Assembly: GCA_000827325.1 (NCBI GenBank)
Contig: KN832872.1
Coordinates: 2,829,580 to 2,893,579, forward strand
DNA: 64,000 nt
From: Oidiodendron maius Zn
Lineage: Eukaryota > Ascomycota > Leotiomycetes > Myxotrichaceae
Reading direction: 5' to 3'
Shown one piece after another: positions 22,101-32,726 of the stretch (the first letter of the stretch is position 1; the number at the start of each line of letters is the position of its first letter). The translations under genes and the position numbers were made by a program. The notes below the pieces were generated by a model. It ran no database searches and was not told where the DNA came from. It saw only the letters and a program-made list of their open reading frames with translations.

Positions 22101-23654
22101 CTTTCTGACGGTCCAGTACTCCATCCGGCATCAGCTGCTCCTCCATCAAGTTTAAATCAGATTTGCGACCAATAAAGACGCTTGTTTTCGGTACTCCCGT
22201 CAAATCAAATGGTACGTCGAAGTTTTGGTTTAGGTATCTACGACGTGCTACGGCTCAAGTTAGCCTTTGTGCAGGTTTGGGTGCGGGTATGTTCTAGCTA
22301 GGGTGAGAAATATTTGCAAAGATTCTGACTCTAAAATTTCAAAATATATATAGCAACAGATTCCCCTACAGATCACTTACCAGCTTCTACGCCGGTCTCG
22401 GTCAGCCAGTTCTCCTGCACTTTTGCAGGTGCCTTTTCAACCATGAGTTTAAGATGGCCAGCTATCGTCTTGAATTCGTTGCTCGGTGACAAGAACTTTA
22501 CCATATTAACGTGATCATCCATGATAGCAATTGACTCAGCATCCACTTGTCCTGGGACTACGGCAGATGCCTTTGGGACGATGATCATCGAGCTACCAAG
22601 AGCTAGAGCTGTTGCCTTTGTCTCGAAGGCAAACTTCGTCTCAAAGTCGGAGCTGATGGAGTTGTACTGGCCAAGCTGCTGCTGGAGAGCCTCAGAATCT
22701 CTTTCGAGGATATTCAGAAGCCTATCGTTCGTCTTTACAAAGATCGAGGCTATCCCAACAAGTCTCTTCCCCCACATAACCCCTTCACCTCCTTGATGAG
22801 GAGTCCCCATGAATATAATTCCGTAGGTAGAAGTCTTGATAGATCTGTGATGATATAAATTGTTGGATCGTGTAGAGTCGGAATGAATAAGTGCCTGCCC
22901 TGGTTAGCTGGTTCTTTGCCAGTCGGAGAAGGTGCCCATACACTCTTCAAAACAATCCCACCTAGGCTATGCGCAACAAAAATCAGTGGTCGATTATCCG
23001 TCTATAAACATTCTTGTTAATCTTCATGTGCAGCTTGGAGTATTGAGACTAGATCACTAGATCATTATACCTTATCGAGGCGCCTGTGGAGGCTAAGATC
23101 TGCGACTAGTTTCTGCGCATGGTCATAAAGATACATAGCGGATAACTCTTTGGTACTATGTGTGCTAGCGTCATAGCCCCAGCTCATTATCCTCGCATTT
23201 GGTATATAGGCAGGGAGCATGTTTAGATCTCGTAGCCAATTCACACTGTTCTTTGCCGTCCAAGTCTTTTCGCGATGACCGTTGAGGCCATGGATTGCGA
23301 CGATGCTAGATTCAGAAGACCCCGATCAGCTGTTGGGGCAAAGAAACGCTAAGACAATGGCACAGATGCACACGAAGGATATAACGAGGGATCATACTCT
23401 ACAACGGGGTCCACGCCCTCAACCAATACATCTAAGCCCCAAGCAGTGTCGTCTGGAGGCGTCTCGGTCGGGTTGTCAGCATGCTCAATTGCCGTGGCCT
23501 CAGCCGGCTTGATGTTGGACCTATTCGCCACGAGGTCGCGAAGTCTACGTCGCATGGCTGCTATGGGCGGGCCGCGGAGCAAGAAATAATAAGAACGGGG
23601 ATAAACATGACAGACCGGAGATTCAGCTATCGAGACAACCGTAGTTCGGCACAC
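19181..23654 (-). CDS. NLR-type protein: SesB-like serine hydrolase, NB-ARC, TPR repeats
   Basis: Fungal NLRs act in heterokaryon incompatibility and probably in sensing non-self. Model: complement join(19181..21480, 21549..22247, 22381..22894, 22942..23001, 23071..23305, 23374..23654), 1362 aa; introns of 47-133 bp keep phase. Domain 1 (about residues 60-330) is an alpha/beta hydrolase of the SesB type: IVAIHGLNGHREKTW, ARIMSWGYDAST, VAHSLGGIVLK (nucleophile Ser near 184), FMGTPHQGG. Domain 2 (about 380-680): GRKSDLNLMEEQL, P-loop YGLGGIGKTQLAIEYA (near 417), WLLIFDNID, GSIIITTRLQRL, GHLPLALVFAGSYI. Domain 3 (about 822-1350): twelve complete 42-residue TPR units and a decayed thirteenth. The start could be 23654 or Met34 (23555). 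The donor of intron 1 could also be 11 bp earlier. All domains look intact. Its 5' end is duplicated at 32355-32726. Confidence 0.9.
19240..20806 (-). repeat. 126-bp tandem repeat array encoding the TPR domain
   Basis: Twelve to thirteen copies of a 126-bp unit inside the NLR gene, consensus like LGLLYEKQGKLVEAEEMLQR then AL-G-EKALGPEHPSTL. Units 2-3 and 7-8 share LGLVYADQGKPAETEEMYQR exactly, which points to block duplication or gene conversion within the array. Such high internal conservation is known from incompatibility NLRs of fungi whose repeats change number and recognition rapidly. Confidence 0.88.
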
Positions 23655-23802
23655 GGCTAAGGACTAGCCTAGTTTGGTGGAGGGAAATGATTAGCACACG
23701 CCGGCGGTGGCACTTACATTCGCACCCCTGCATATCAATTGCCATTTTTGGCCAACTGTAGTGCAAATATTAGTTATCTAGTTATATTTAGTATATATTA
23801 GC
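23396..23802 (-). repeat. Direct repeat, copy 1 (NLR exon 1 and upstream region)
   Basis: 407 bp that recurs in the same orientation at 32355-32726. It covers most of NLR exon 1 (from inside the codons for VEGVDPVVEYD outward) and about 150 bp upstream of the start codon. Both ends are sharp: before 23396 and after 23802 the two copies lose all similarity. Copy 2 lacks 35 bp found here (about 23441-23475). Confidence 0.9.
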
Positions 23803-23822
23803 TCTTGAACTGAGGCAATATA

Positions 23823-23960
23823 GGTGCACAGGTTGTAGTCAGGAATCAAGGTGAAACTCAGTGTTATATTAAGTGATGCAGAGACAACTAAAGTAAGAAG
23901 AGATTCAGGAGAACTAGAGCCTTTTATGCTCAACACTATACACTCAATTGAGTCACCAAA
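23823..23960 (-). repeat. LTR-like dispersed repeat, partial degenerate copy
   Basis: Shares GGTGAAACTCAG, TTATATT and GTGATGCAGAGACAACTA with the copy at 24246-24530 and is more diverged after 23890. It starts only 20 bp beyond the end of the 407-bp direct repeat. Confidence 0.5.
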
Positions 23961-24245
23961 TAGGCTCCCACTTAGTCACCCTATAGGCACCAGTAGGCAG
24001 CCTAGTAGGCAGCTATATCGCATGTGTAGATATGCTTGAAGCCTTATACCAGTCAACAGTATATAAAGATAAAGACTTATATTAAATACTATCTTCTATA
24101 TTATATAATAGTTAATATCTAAACTATAGTTTATAGTATAAAGCTATAGTATAATCTTATATAATTAGTCTACTAGATACTATAATAGATTAATTCTAAC
24201 TAGTTATAGAAGCTTATAGATAAATAAACCTAGTTTATAAATTAA

Positions 24246-24530
24246 TCTTGGGCAGAGGTTCAGGTTAATGTGCAGGTTGTAGTTGGATATCAGGGTGAAA
24301 CTCAGTTATATTGACTATAGGCTTTCGGCATAGCAGAATGCCGAAAGTAGTAGGTAAAAAGAGTGATGCAGAGACAACTAATTAAGCACAGCTACACTGG
24401 AGTAAAGGCCCCTTTATGTAGACCTATTCAACCTCTTATTGACTCACATGAATCCTCTGAATCCTGGATCCTAAAGGATATCCTGAATCCTAAGGGATGT
24501 GTCATGCGAGCTTGAGGCCCTGATCAATAA
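24246..24530 (-). repeat. LTR-like dispersed repeat, copy 2 (inverted relative to copy 1)
   Basis: Reverse complement of the repeat at 17351-17634, about 285 bp. Contains a perfect 10-bp hairpin CTTTCGGCAT (24322-24331) / ATGCCGAAAG (24338-24347) with a 6-nt loop. Flanked on both sides by extremely AT-rich DNA (24060-24240 and 24530-24750), typical of repeat-induced point mutation. Together with copy 1 it encloses the NLR gene. Confidence 0.6.
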
Positions 24531-24789
24531 TTAATATACTAATATCTATAAGTTTATTAGATAGTAAGAAGTTCTTAAAAAGACTAGAATAGCTTTAAAT
24601 AATCTTATTTATAAGAAACTTAATAGTAAGATTATTAGTAAGAGATATTAATAAAGAGAGATACTTCTAAAGATAGTTTAAAAAGAGTAGGATATATAAA
24701 ACCTACTCTATAAGATTAAGTAGTATCTCTTAGGAATCAAGTTTAACTAGGATATAAAGACAAGCTTGGACCTTGGTAACGATATACCC

Positions 24790-25257
24790 CCTATATAGAG
24801 ACGCTTAGTCAATACAATCATTACCCTGCCAGGAACCTTGCTGGAGGAGGAGACCTGCCAGCGTAACGAAGCCATCAACACAGTCGCTGCATACTGCCAA
24901 TTCCAGGAGGGGGGTGCTGTGTCCCGGGGCTGACTATTGACCAAGCAAGCGCGTCCTACCCCGGTCAAGGAGGTCGATCCGCAAGTGGCAGCCGCAGAGG
25001 CCGAGAAGCGAGCGCTAGATGCCGCTATACTGTCGGTGTTTAAGGAGAAGAGGCTAACGGTCTGCTTCCTGTGCTTGGGCGAGAAGCTTATTAAATCCTT
25101 TGCTAAACCAGGGGACCTGTCGAAGCACTTCAAGCGGAAGCACCTGCGGCATATAAGGGATAGCGATTGGCTGGAGTGTAAAGTCTGTCAGATGCTTCTT
25201 CAGCATAAGATGCACCTACAGAACCACGCACAAACAGTACACGGAACCGTATCTTGA
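24790..25257 (+). pseudogene. DUF3435-type recombinase, 3' fragment B
   Basis: Reads (with one in-frame stop near 24932) IITLPGTLLEEE-CQRNEAI, AAYCQFQEGGAVSRG and then an open 106-codon stretch from 24937 to the natural stop, ending LQNHAQTVHGTVS. The finger CFLCLGE ... GDLSKHFKRKH ... CKVCQMLLQHKMHLQNH is of the Cys/His type seen at the C-terminus of fungal DUF3435 proteins (family knowledge). Nothing upstream of 24780 is readable as the recombinase core; the LTR-like repeat and AT-rich DNA occupy that place. It is better preserved and more GC-rich than fragment A. Confidence 0.6.
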
Positions 25258-25341
25258 TAGTTAAATATGGCGCGTTACTTTTTAATGTCGTCTCGACAAC
25301 GTTCCCGTGTTCGTCTTCTTTATTAGGCTCTATATCTCTAA

Positions 25342-25960
25342 TTAGACTTCCGATCCCGACGTGCTAGCCCTGCGGCTCTTTAGTGATCGCTGAGAGTGTG
25401 TGCAAGCCGTGATGCCGATCGGTTTCTCTTGTATACCCCTCGCACAGTCATTGACCTTCGAAGCAGCAAGTAGATAACCATAGCAGCCATTGCACACAGG
25501 TTTGTCCCATTTATCTTTGGAGAAAGCCACTAGTTTCGACGTTTTCCCCAGACTGCAGTGATTGCATGTAAAGGCAGTGGGCTTAATAAGTCGATAAAGG
25601 CACAAATAGCCATGTTGGGGGAAAACCTTTACCACTTGAAATTGTGGCAGTATTGCCTTTTGAGTGTTGTGGTCCATAACCTAATCCGTCGATCGTGTTT
25701 TGAAGCTGTGAGGGCGAGAATTGAGGTGTTGTTCGAGGCTACCGACTGCAGAACGATCGATCGCATTCGCCGCACTCGTATACTGGAGCGCGAGCTGCTG
25801 AATTGAGATGTTGCTGAAGAATGTTGACTTGCTGAAGGTTCGATTACAGTGTTGGCAGTAGTTTGGCTCGATGTTTCCTTTAAAGTTGGAGGTTATTGAA
25901 TCTGGATGCGCTTACCCCGCTGGCAACCCCTTCCATGTCGCCCGTGCGATACCAAGGACC
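25342..25960 (-). pseudogene. Decayed C2H2 zinc-finger protein gene
   Basis: On the minus strand, pieces in shifting frames read EPNYCQHCNRTFSKSTF, YECGECDRSFCS, SLEQHLNSRPHSF and later AFTCNHCSLGKTSKLVAFSK with WDKPVCNGCYGYLLA. These look like successive C-x2-C...H fingers and a C-terminal zinc-binding tail of one fungal protein. The pieces cannot be joined into one frame without several shifts or unlikely introns, so I treat it as broken. It lies just downstream of the ZNFX1-type gene in the same orientation. A multi-intron functional gene is not fully excluded. Confidence 0.4.
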
Positions 25961-26152
25961 CACGCCGTGTAGAAGTGAGAAATGACCAGATGGGATTCTC
26001 TATTGATTTTATTGCAGATAAGTTTCATTTTACTTCATCCCCGTATACGCAGCTAAAGACAGATAGCTCACAAGTTGCTTTCATTCTAAAACAATATTGT
26101 ATTTTATTCCGTTAAATGCTGCCACCTACCCAACTCCCCCTCACGATTCAGT

Positions 26153-29100
26153 TCAAATTCTAACTCCACCGAATTGACGCTCCAAGTCTGTCGCAAGTCT
26201 GACACCACCAACAGCCCGATGATCATGACCGCCAACCGGAGAGCCGCATTGTGGGCATTGAGAGGTTTCCATCGGCATACCACACTCTCCAATCGTAAAT
26301 GGGTGACCATTCTCACAGTAATACCAATGCCCAGTGCCTCTAAAGTCATGTGCCATGGCCGCATACACCGCAGCTTTTTCCTCATTGCTCACTGGCATAT
26401 AGAATGTCGAATCGCGCAGCATCTTCTCAACGTCCTCAACTTCGTTTCTCATGCCAGCTGTTTGGCCGGAATATTCATCACATATTTTGTGTGCGAGTTG
26501 AAGATGTCCCCTGGCCTTTTCCAAGAGCCGTGTAAGCTCTGATCCAGGCTCTGCGAGGTTCCGCTCGAGGGCGAGAAACCGTGCCCAGTATAGGTGGCCC
26601 TCGACTGTGTTTCCTGGTTGATTTCTTGAATGGGATTCTGCTATCAAATTTTCGCACTCCTTTCTGTTGATGCTCAAATCGATCTGGACGTTGGGAGAAC
26701 TTGCGCTGGTGTCGCCTTTCCGATCATTGAGGAAGGTCAGGAGGATGGTGTAGTCACATCTAATGAGCAGCACTGTGGTTAGAAGTCGGTTGCGCACCTG
26801 AAGAATATCGACTTTGGAATGTAAATCGATACTGATTCCACGATGTCTGCGGGCGTCTTGAACGAGGTCGTAGATGCGACCAAAGGGTTGTTCTTTCTCA
26901 TTGACTTGTTGCAGAAACTTCTTGATCTCTCTTCGAAGCCCGATGATAGTTTTATATCGGTTCTCTTTTCGTGTAATTGTTCCGATCTGGGAGATTTGGT
27001 GGTCACGACTCCCCTTTAACTGAAGAGGTCCTGGCAAAGGAGTTTCTGGCGATACCTTATCGGAAGCCTTTTGACTGATACGGAGCTCTGCCTCAATTAC
27101 TTGCATCCTGGTGACTAGAGGAATGAATTCCATGTTAGCCCAGACGATGAATTTTTTTGTCGCCTCGTCGATCAATGCTCGACGAACGACACGGCTATAG
27201 CGGTTGAGGTTTCGTAAAGGGCCGCGACAATTTGGGCAGCTTTTCATCCCGGAGGCGGAGAATGGTTCGGCGCTATTCTTCAGGTCCATGATTGACCCTT
27301 CGCTATTCATAGTATAGAAATCTGACATGCTCATATGTCCATCCATGCTCTCCAGGGTGAGGATGTGTCCACATGATGGCACGATACAAGGATTCTTATT
27401 GAGATCGACCTCCTCGAAAGTGGATGACAAAATAAAGTCAACAACTATGCCCTTGATTGTTGGGTGCGCACAAATCTGACAATACGCAACGTATGGACAG
27501 ATCTCCCCACAAACGGACGGACATCGATGCCCACAAGCCAACAGCTTTGCACAGCGCTCTGAGCATGGTAGCAGATCACAAGGCACTGCACATGGCAACG
27601 GACACCGTCCGCGATGTGGACAAGACCAGGAACAATCCTCAGCACATGGTGCGCAAGGTTCATGACATAGCTTGCTGCATTTCGAATGATTGCAGCTGAC
27701 TTCGCAGGATTCCGTACAAAGAGGACAGGGCATGTCGCCATGGCATGGAGCTTTGCAGCTATGACTGCAGGTCGTGTATGGTCTTCCACACTGGGTGTTA
27801 CAAACTCCATGTATCTTCCCAATAATGATACCGCCAATCCTGGTATTGCAATCTTTGCAAGTATGCGTGCAGTTGTGTCCACAAGTCAGCGCTGCTCTGC
27901 AGGTTGCTGAACAGGGGTAATCAACATCCAAAGGCAGTTCGTGGCAACGGACTCTGATTTTATGTTTGCAATGCTGCATGACTTGTTCCATCTGGATCTG
28001 ACAGCGAACCTCCTCTAGTATCTGCGCCTCATGACATCTCAGCTGCCTGGCAATATGTCCACATGGTAAAGGGATGTCGAATAATACGACTTGACATTTT
28101 GGCTCACATAGATCTCCACAGGGTCTCGGACACTCATGCTCGCAACCTTTCTTTGTTCTTGGACAGCGTTCAAGGCAACGAACTGCATTGTGCAAAGTTG
28201 TAGAATGGCACATATTAGGACAGGAATGCCCACAGAGTAGTCTCGACGAGCATCTCTTAGCACAACCGCCTTCAGGGGCGAGCCGAGCGAAATCGTCCGG
28301 CACTGAGACTTCGATGGGTGTTTCTTTATGTCGAGGACAGCATAGTGCAAGGCTTGGACCGATGTTGTTTGAGCGTTCCAGAATAGAGAGTACTTCAGCC
28401 CACATGGGAACAGGCCTTGAGGTATCGGAGTTGCCGATGATATACATACCATGTCGAGCACGACTCAGCAATACATTAATGCGATTTGAAGTCTTCAGGA
28501 ATCCACATTTCCGCTCATCGTTGCTCCGAACCAAGGAGACAACAATAACTTTTGCCTCTTCGCCTTGGAAGTTGTCAACAGTAGCAATCCTCAAAGCATT
28601 TAGCAGTGTCGTTTTCTGGACTTGGACTTGGCCATCTGTATAAATTTCCGGGTCGTCTTGAAGTCCCTTAGCTTCCAGCTCTTCTTGATCTCTATCCCCA
28701 ACAACAATCTCGAAAGAATTTGATAGTCGCTTCTTGATTTTCTGCAATTGTCCCAGATATGGAGTAATAACTGCAATATCCTCACTCCCATACGTTCCTT
28801 GTCTTACAAAATGTGAGACAAGAGCAGCGACCATATCCACTTCGAAAGTATTGGTTCTGGATAAGGAGACAGCTTGGGCAGGTCGCGGGTCTTCTTTTTC
28901 CCGGTGGTCAAGCCAATATAAGCGATCTCGCATCCCATCGACTTCCGGATATCCTAACACTGAGGGATGATCTTGCAAGTCCGGATAAAGCGGGATTCTG
29001 ACTAGCTCTGAGATGGAAGGGTGCATTCGCCGCTGAGTCTTCAATGTACTCAATGGCACCTGGAGATTCCCCATCTGCGGCCTGACGAGACGCTCAAACA

Positions 29101-31974
29101 GCGAGATGTCGAGGGAGTATCTCTTGCCTCGGGGGTTGTCATGTTGAAGCTCGTAATTGTTAATCTGGGGCCGGAGTTGCTCATGGTCGCCGATCAAGAT
29201 TGCATGTTCAACCCCAGGTAGGAATGCAGTGAGGGTATGTGCCTCAAGGACTTCTCCAGCTTCTTCGCAAAGCATGACTTTTGCTCGCACACGCTGGAGC
29301 AATTCGATGTTCCTCGCCAACCCGGACGTCGTCACGCCGATAATGTGCGCTTCTCGGAGACATCGAAGATCCAGTTCCCTGTGACATTTATCCAGCGCGG
29401 ATTTGGAACCATGGTAGGAATCCAGTGCATGAATGAGATCATTGGTGAGTTGCGCACTCCTTTGCTCAATCCAATGCTTGTGTAGAACACCACGCTCCAA
29501 CGCCGACATCTCTCTCAGAGAAATGGCCGAGAGCTGAGCAACAGGACGGTTCGAAGTGAGTTTCTTGGGCGCTCCTCTGAGCCAACTCTCTACAACCCTA
29601 AACTTCTTTCCCTTCACTTCCTGAAACCCCTCGTCATCTACCCCCTTTCCAAACAATTCCTTAAAATGCCGATCATGGGTCCTCATAAGATGGGCTTGGA
29701 TATTTGTCCAAGACTTTGGATTGTTCAACCCAGATAATATATCTTCAATTTCTCGCAGTGTTTCCCCAATATCCCGATTGTGTTCCCACCTATCATGTTT
29801 TTCCGTCTTCGTCGGCACGACTCCTTCCGCTACATGGCGGAGAGTGAGATTTTGAAGCAAATCGGATTTGGATCGTGAGCCTAGACGGATGACTTGCATT
29901 ACGCCATCTTTCACTAAATGCTCTAACAACTGGTCGAGAGCATGATTCGTGTAGCATACACAGATGATAGGACCTAGGTCGGCTGTCTTTCGATTGTGGA
30001 GTAAAGTCTTGATGATTGCCACACCGGTATAACTCTTTCCTGTACCTGGCGGGCCTTGGATGAGAGCTAGTCCTGTACTGAGAGCTTGGACGACGGCGAA
30101 TTGTTGGGCTTCGTCGAGCGTGGACCCTCCGTCCAGTTTGGTGAAATCGAATGATTGCCCGGGTTTTAGAGTCAGTGGTACGCCGGCGAGAACGTCGAGG
30201 TTGAAACTGAATCCTCTTTTGGTCGCGTATGCTGGAGGTTTTATGACGGCAGCAGAAGTCTGCGAGTCTGGTGCTACGATCTCCGCGAAGGGAAGGCTCA
30301 GTTTCCGGCTCATTTTCTGCAACGCTTGTAGAGTTGGCTGAAAAGAAGGTAGAAGTACCCCGGGGAACTCAACGAGTGATTGTCGAGTTTTGGAAGGTGC
30401 AGTGTGAGTACTGATCCAAACGGCGTCTTCCGTTTTATATTCAGCCAGGCCCAGTAGCACAGACGCACGATTTGCTTGTCTGAAGAGGCTAGGAATATCA
30501 TCTGATCTTCTCTTGTCGTCTGAATTGGAGTCCTTTCTTCCGTGGCATGGTAATATTGGATCGCAGACGGAGAGGAAGATGATTTTGCCATTTGAAGAGA
30601 CGAAGCAGACTAGCGAATCGACTTGCAAAAGCTTGCTTCCTTTCCACCAGTCTTCTCGCTGCTTCATGGATTTGTTGTTGATTTGGGGAGGTTGGTCGAA
30701 TTCTGCTACGACTTGCAGACCTTTTCTGCGATCTACACACATATGGGGAAAGCGGACATTGTGATAGATGAGCTTCCGAACGCCTTGTTGACCTTGGTGT
30801 GCTGTTGGGACATTACGATTGGGATGTTCTAGTCTCGTAACCTCTTCACGCACTGCGTCTCGTAGTTGTCCCACTGTATCTTCGCGGAGGAGTCGGAATT
30901 GTCTGTCCAGGAGTCCGGCGAGACCTGACAGGTGGTGTTGTGTTGAGTCGATTAATGGGAGGTATTCTTGTCGTGGGGAAGCGATCTCTCGCGCTGTGGG
31001 GAGGATCTGGACATCGGCGATACTCGCATGGTCGTTATCGTGTCGAGCGCCGTTGTTGGAGAGATTTCCAGGCAAGTCTTGACTCAACTCGAAGGCTGCA
31101 GATAGGGGGTTCTGCGGAGATGATTGGGTTGGTGCGAGAGGCAACGAAGAACCGATGTTGAGACGACGTCTGATTCGAGTGAGGCTTTGTTGTGCATTCG
31201 GTAGCATCAAGTTCTCTGGAATGCAGGCAGAGATTGTCTCTACAATGGCAATGAAGCCTTCAATGACTTGGGCACTTTGGTTGATCTCGATCAGCCGGTC
31301 TAAAACTGCGAGACTTGATGATATGGCAATGTTAGAGACTTCCTCATCGCTTGAAGAATGTCCCAAAATCATTCCACTTAGAGCGGTTGCTGTAGAGCGG
31401 AACACACGGAGGCCACGCCGACCGCTGGGACCGAAGAGAAAGGTGTAGATGGTATCAACAGGAGTCTCTAGTATTAGCGAGGATAGCACATCCGGGTGAG
31501 AGATGATCCTGTAGAAAGGAAGAGCCCTATCTCTGAATATCGAGACAGCGGTTTCGTCCCTTTGGCTGGCATCCATAATGTCCGTTAAAGTCTTGATGAT
31601 TGCAAGCCCCGTCTCTGCACCGAGTTTGGTGATGACGTACTGGCGTGTTCCTGCATCCTCGCTCTCAAAGAGATTCCAGCCCATCTGGAAGAACTTTTTT
31701 GTGTCCACAGCAGCTTCGAAACGTGAGGAATTCGTGTTGGGTCTGGGAATCATGTATGTCCAATTTCGGCAGATTGCTTCGGTTTTAGTCTCCTCGCGAG
31801 GCTGTGGGTTTGTGCTGCTTGATGAGCTTGCGGTGGTCGTTGATGCGTTATGGCTGAATCGACAGTCAGTACCGCGGCGGCAACGGCCGCGTTTGAAGTC
31901 GAAGCAAGGCCCTGGTCTATTTTGTCTTGAAGTCAGCGGTTGTTCCTATAGAGAGTATCGAGTACTCACGGCAT
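26153..31974 (-). CDS. ZNFX1-type SF1 helicase with CCCH, NFX1 and RZ zinc fingers
   Basis: RNA-binding Upf1-like helicase; animal and worm ZNFX1 act in antiviral defence and small-RNA inheritance, and fungal relatives are poorly studied. Model: complement join(26153..31925, 31970..31974), 1925 aa. The first coding exon is only ATGCC, with a 44-bp intron; this adds a CCCH finger (PCFDFKRGRCRRGTDCRFSH), as in fungal relatives. Domains: helicase P-loop QGPPGTGKSYTG (near residue 624), CEEAGEVLEAH (DEAG-like motif II), TVDNFQGEEAKVIVVSLVRS, NVLLSRARHGMYIIGN (near 1153), then a long Cys/His-rich NFX1 finger array (about 1220-1495: CGHSCPNMCH, CPRPCGDLCEPKC, CSHSCKAPCHGDMPC) and a C-terminal RZ-type finger CENGHPFTIGECG ... 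CPQCGSPVGG. No interruption. It sits 2.5 kb from an NLR gene, between the two direct repeats. Confidence 0.95.
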
Positions 31975-32354
31975 TCTAGGAAGTGTGTATTAGGATCTTC
32001 TAGACTTATGAATGACTGACTAAAGATTGTGAGCAAACGGGCTGATAGCTCGAGATAGCGGCATGAGAAGGCTATAATTGGAGGAAGTAGAGGGAAGTAG
32101 ACAGTAGAAGACAGCAGGAACAGTGATGACTTGACAGTGGTACATAGCATAACAAGAATAATCTGCGCAGGAAATGTTTTGGGAGCCTCCTACTTCACCT
32201 TAGGGAAGCTTTGAGGCCCCAAACGACTGGTTGCTAAGAGAGCATGCACGATAAGAAGTTTCGAATCATCCTGTCAAATAGGACGTCGCTGCCAAACGCG
32301 CGATGCGTTGTTTGAGCATCAAGAGCTAATCAGACGGAGGAGGCCTCTAAGCCC
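31975..32354. other. Intergenic region, helicase promoter
   Basis: 380 bp between the helicase start and the second direct repeat. No ORF or motif recognised; must hold the helicase promoter. Confidence 0.35.
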
Positions 32355-32726
32355 ACTCTACAACGGGGTCCACGCCCTCAACCAATACATCTAAGCCCCA
32401 CAGCATGCTCAATTGCCGTGGCCTCAGCCGGCTTGGTGTTGGACCTATTCGTCACGAGGTCGCGAAGTCTACATCGCATGGCTGCTATGGGCGGGCCGCA
32501 GAGCAAGAAATAATTAGAACGGGGATAAACATGACAGACCGGAGATTTAGCTATCGAGACAACCGTAGTTCGGCACACGGCTAAGGACTAGCCTAGTTTG
32601 GTGGAGGGAAATGATTAGCACACGCCGGCGGTGGCACTTACATTCGCACCCCTGCATATCAATTGCCATTTTTGGCCAACTGTAGTGCAAATATGAGTTA
32701 TCTAGTTATATTTAGTATATATTAGC
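32355..32726 (-). repeat. Direct repeat, copy 2 (truncated NLR 5' end)
   Basis: 372 bp matching 23396-23802 in the same orientation, with a 35-bp deletion that frameshifts the NLR exon 1 reading (ORF 32378..32578 on the minus strand is its remnant, MCRTTVVSIAKSPVCHVYPR). Several of the few mismatches are C-to-T or G-to-A changes relative to copy 1, as expected for mild repeat-induced point mutation. No other NLR exon follows, so it is a dead fragment that still carries the NLR upstream region. Confidence 0.9.

Noticed and set aside
24747-25133. 128-codon minus-strand ORF over DUF3435 fragment B
   Set aside because: Antisense to a recognisable zinc-finger fragment; no features of its own.
28188-28643. 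151-codon plus-strand ORF within the helicase gene
   Set aside because: Antisense shadow of conserved helicase sequence.
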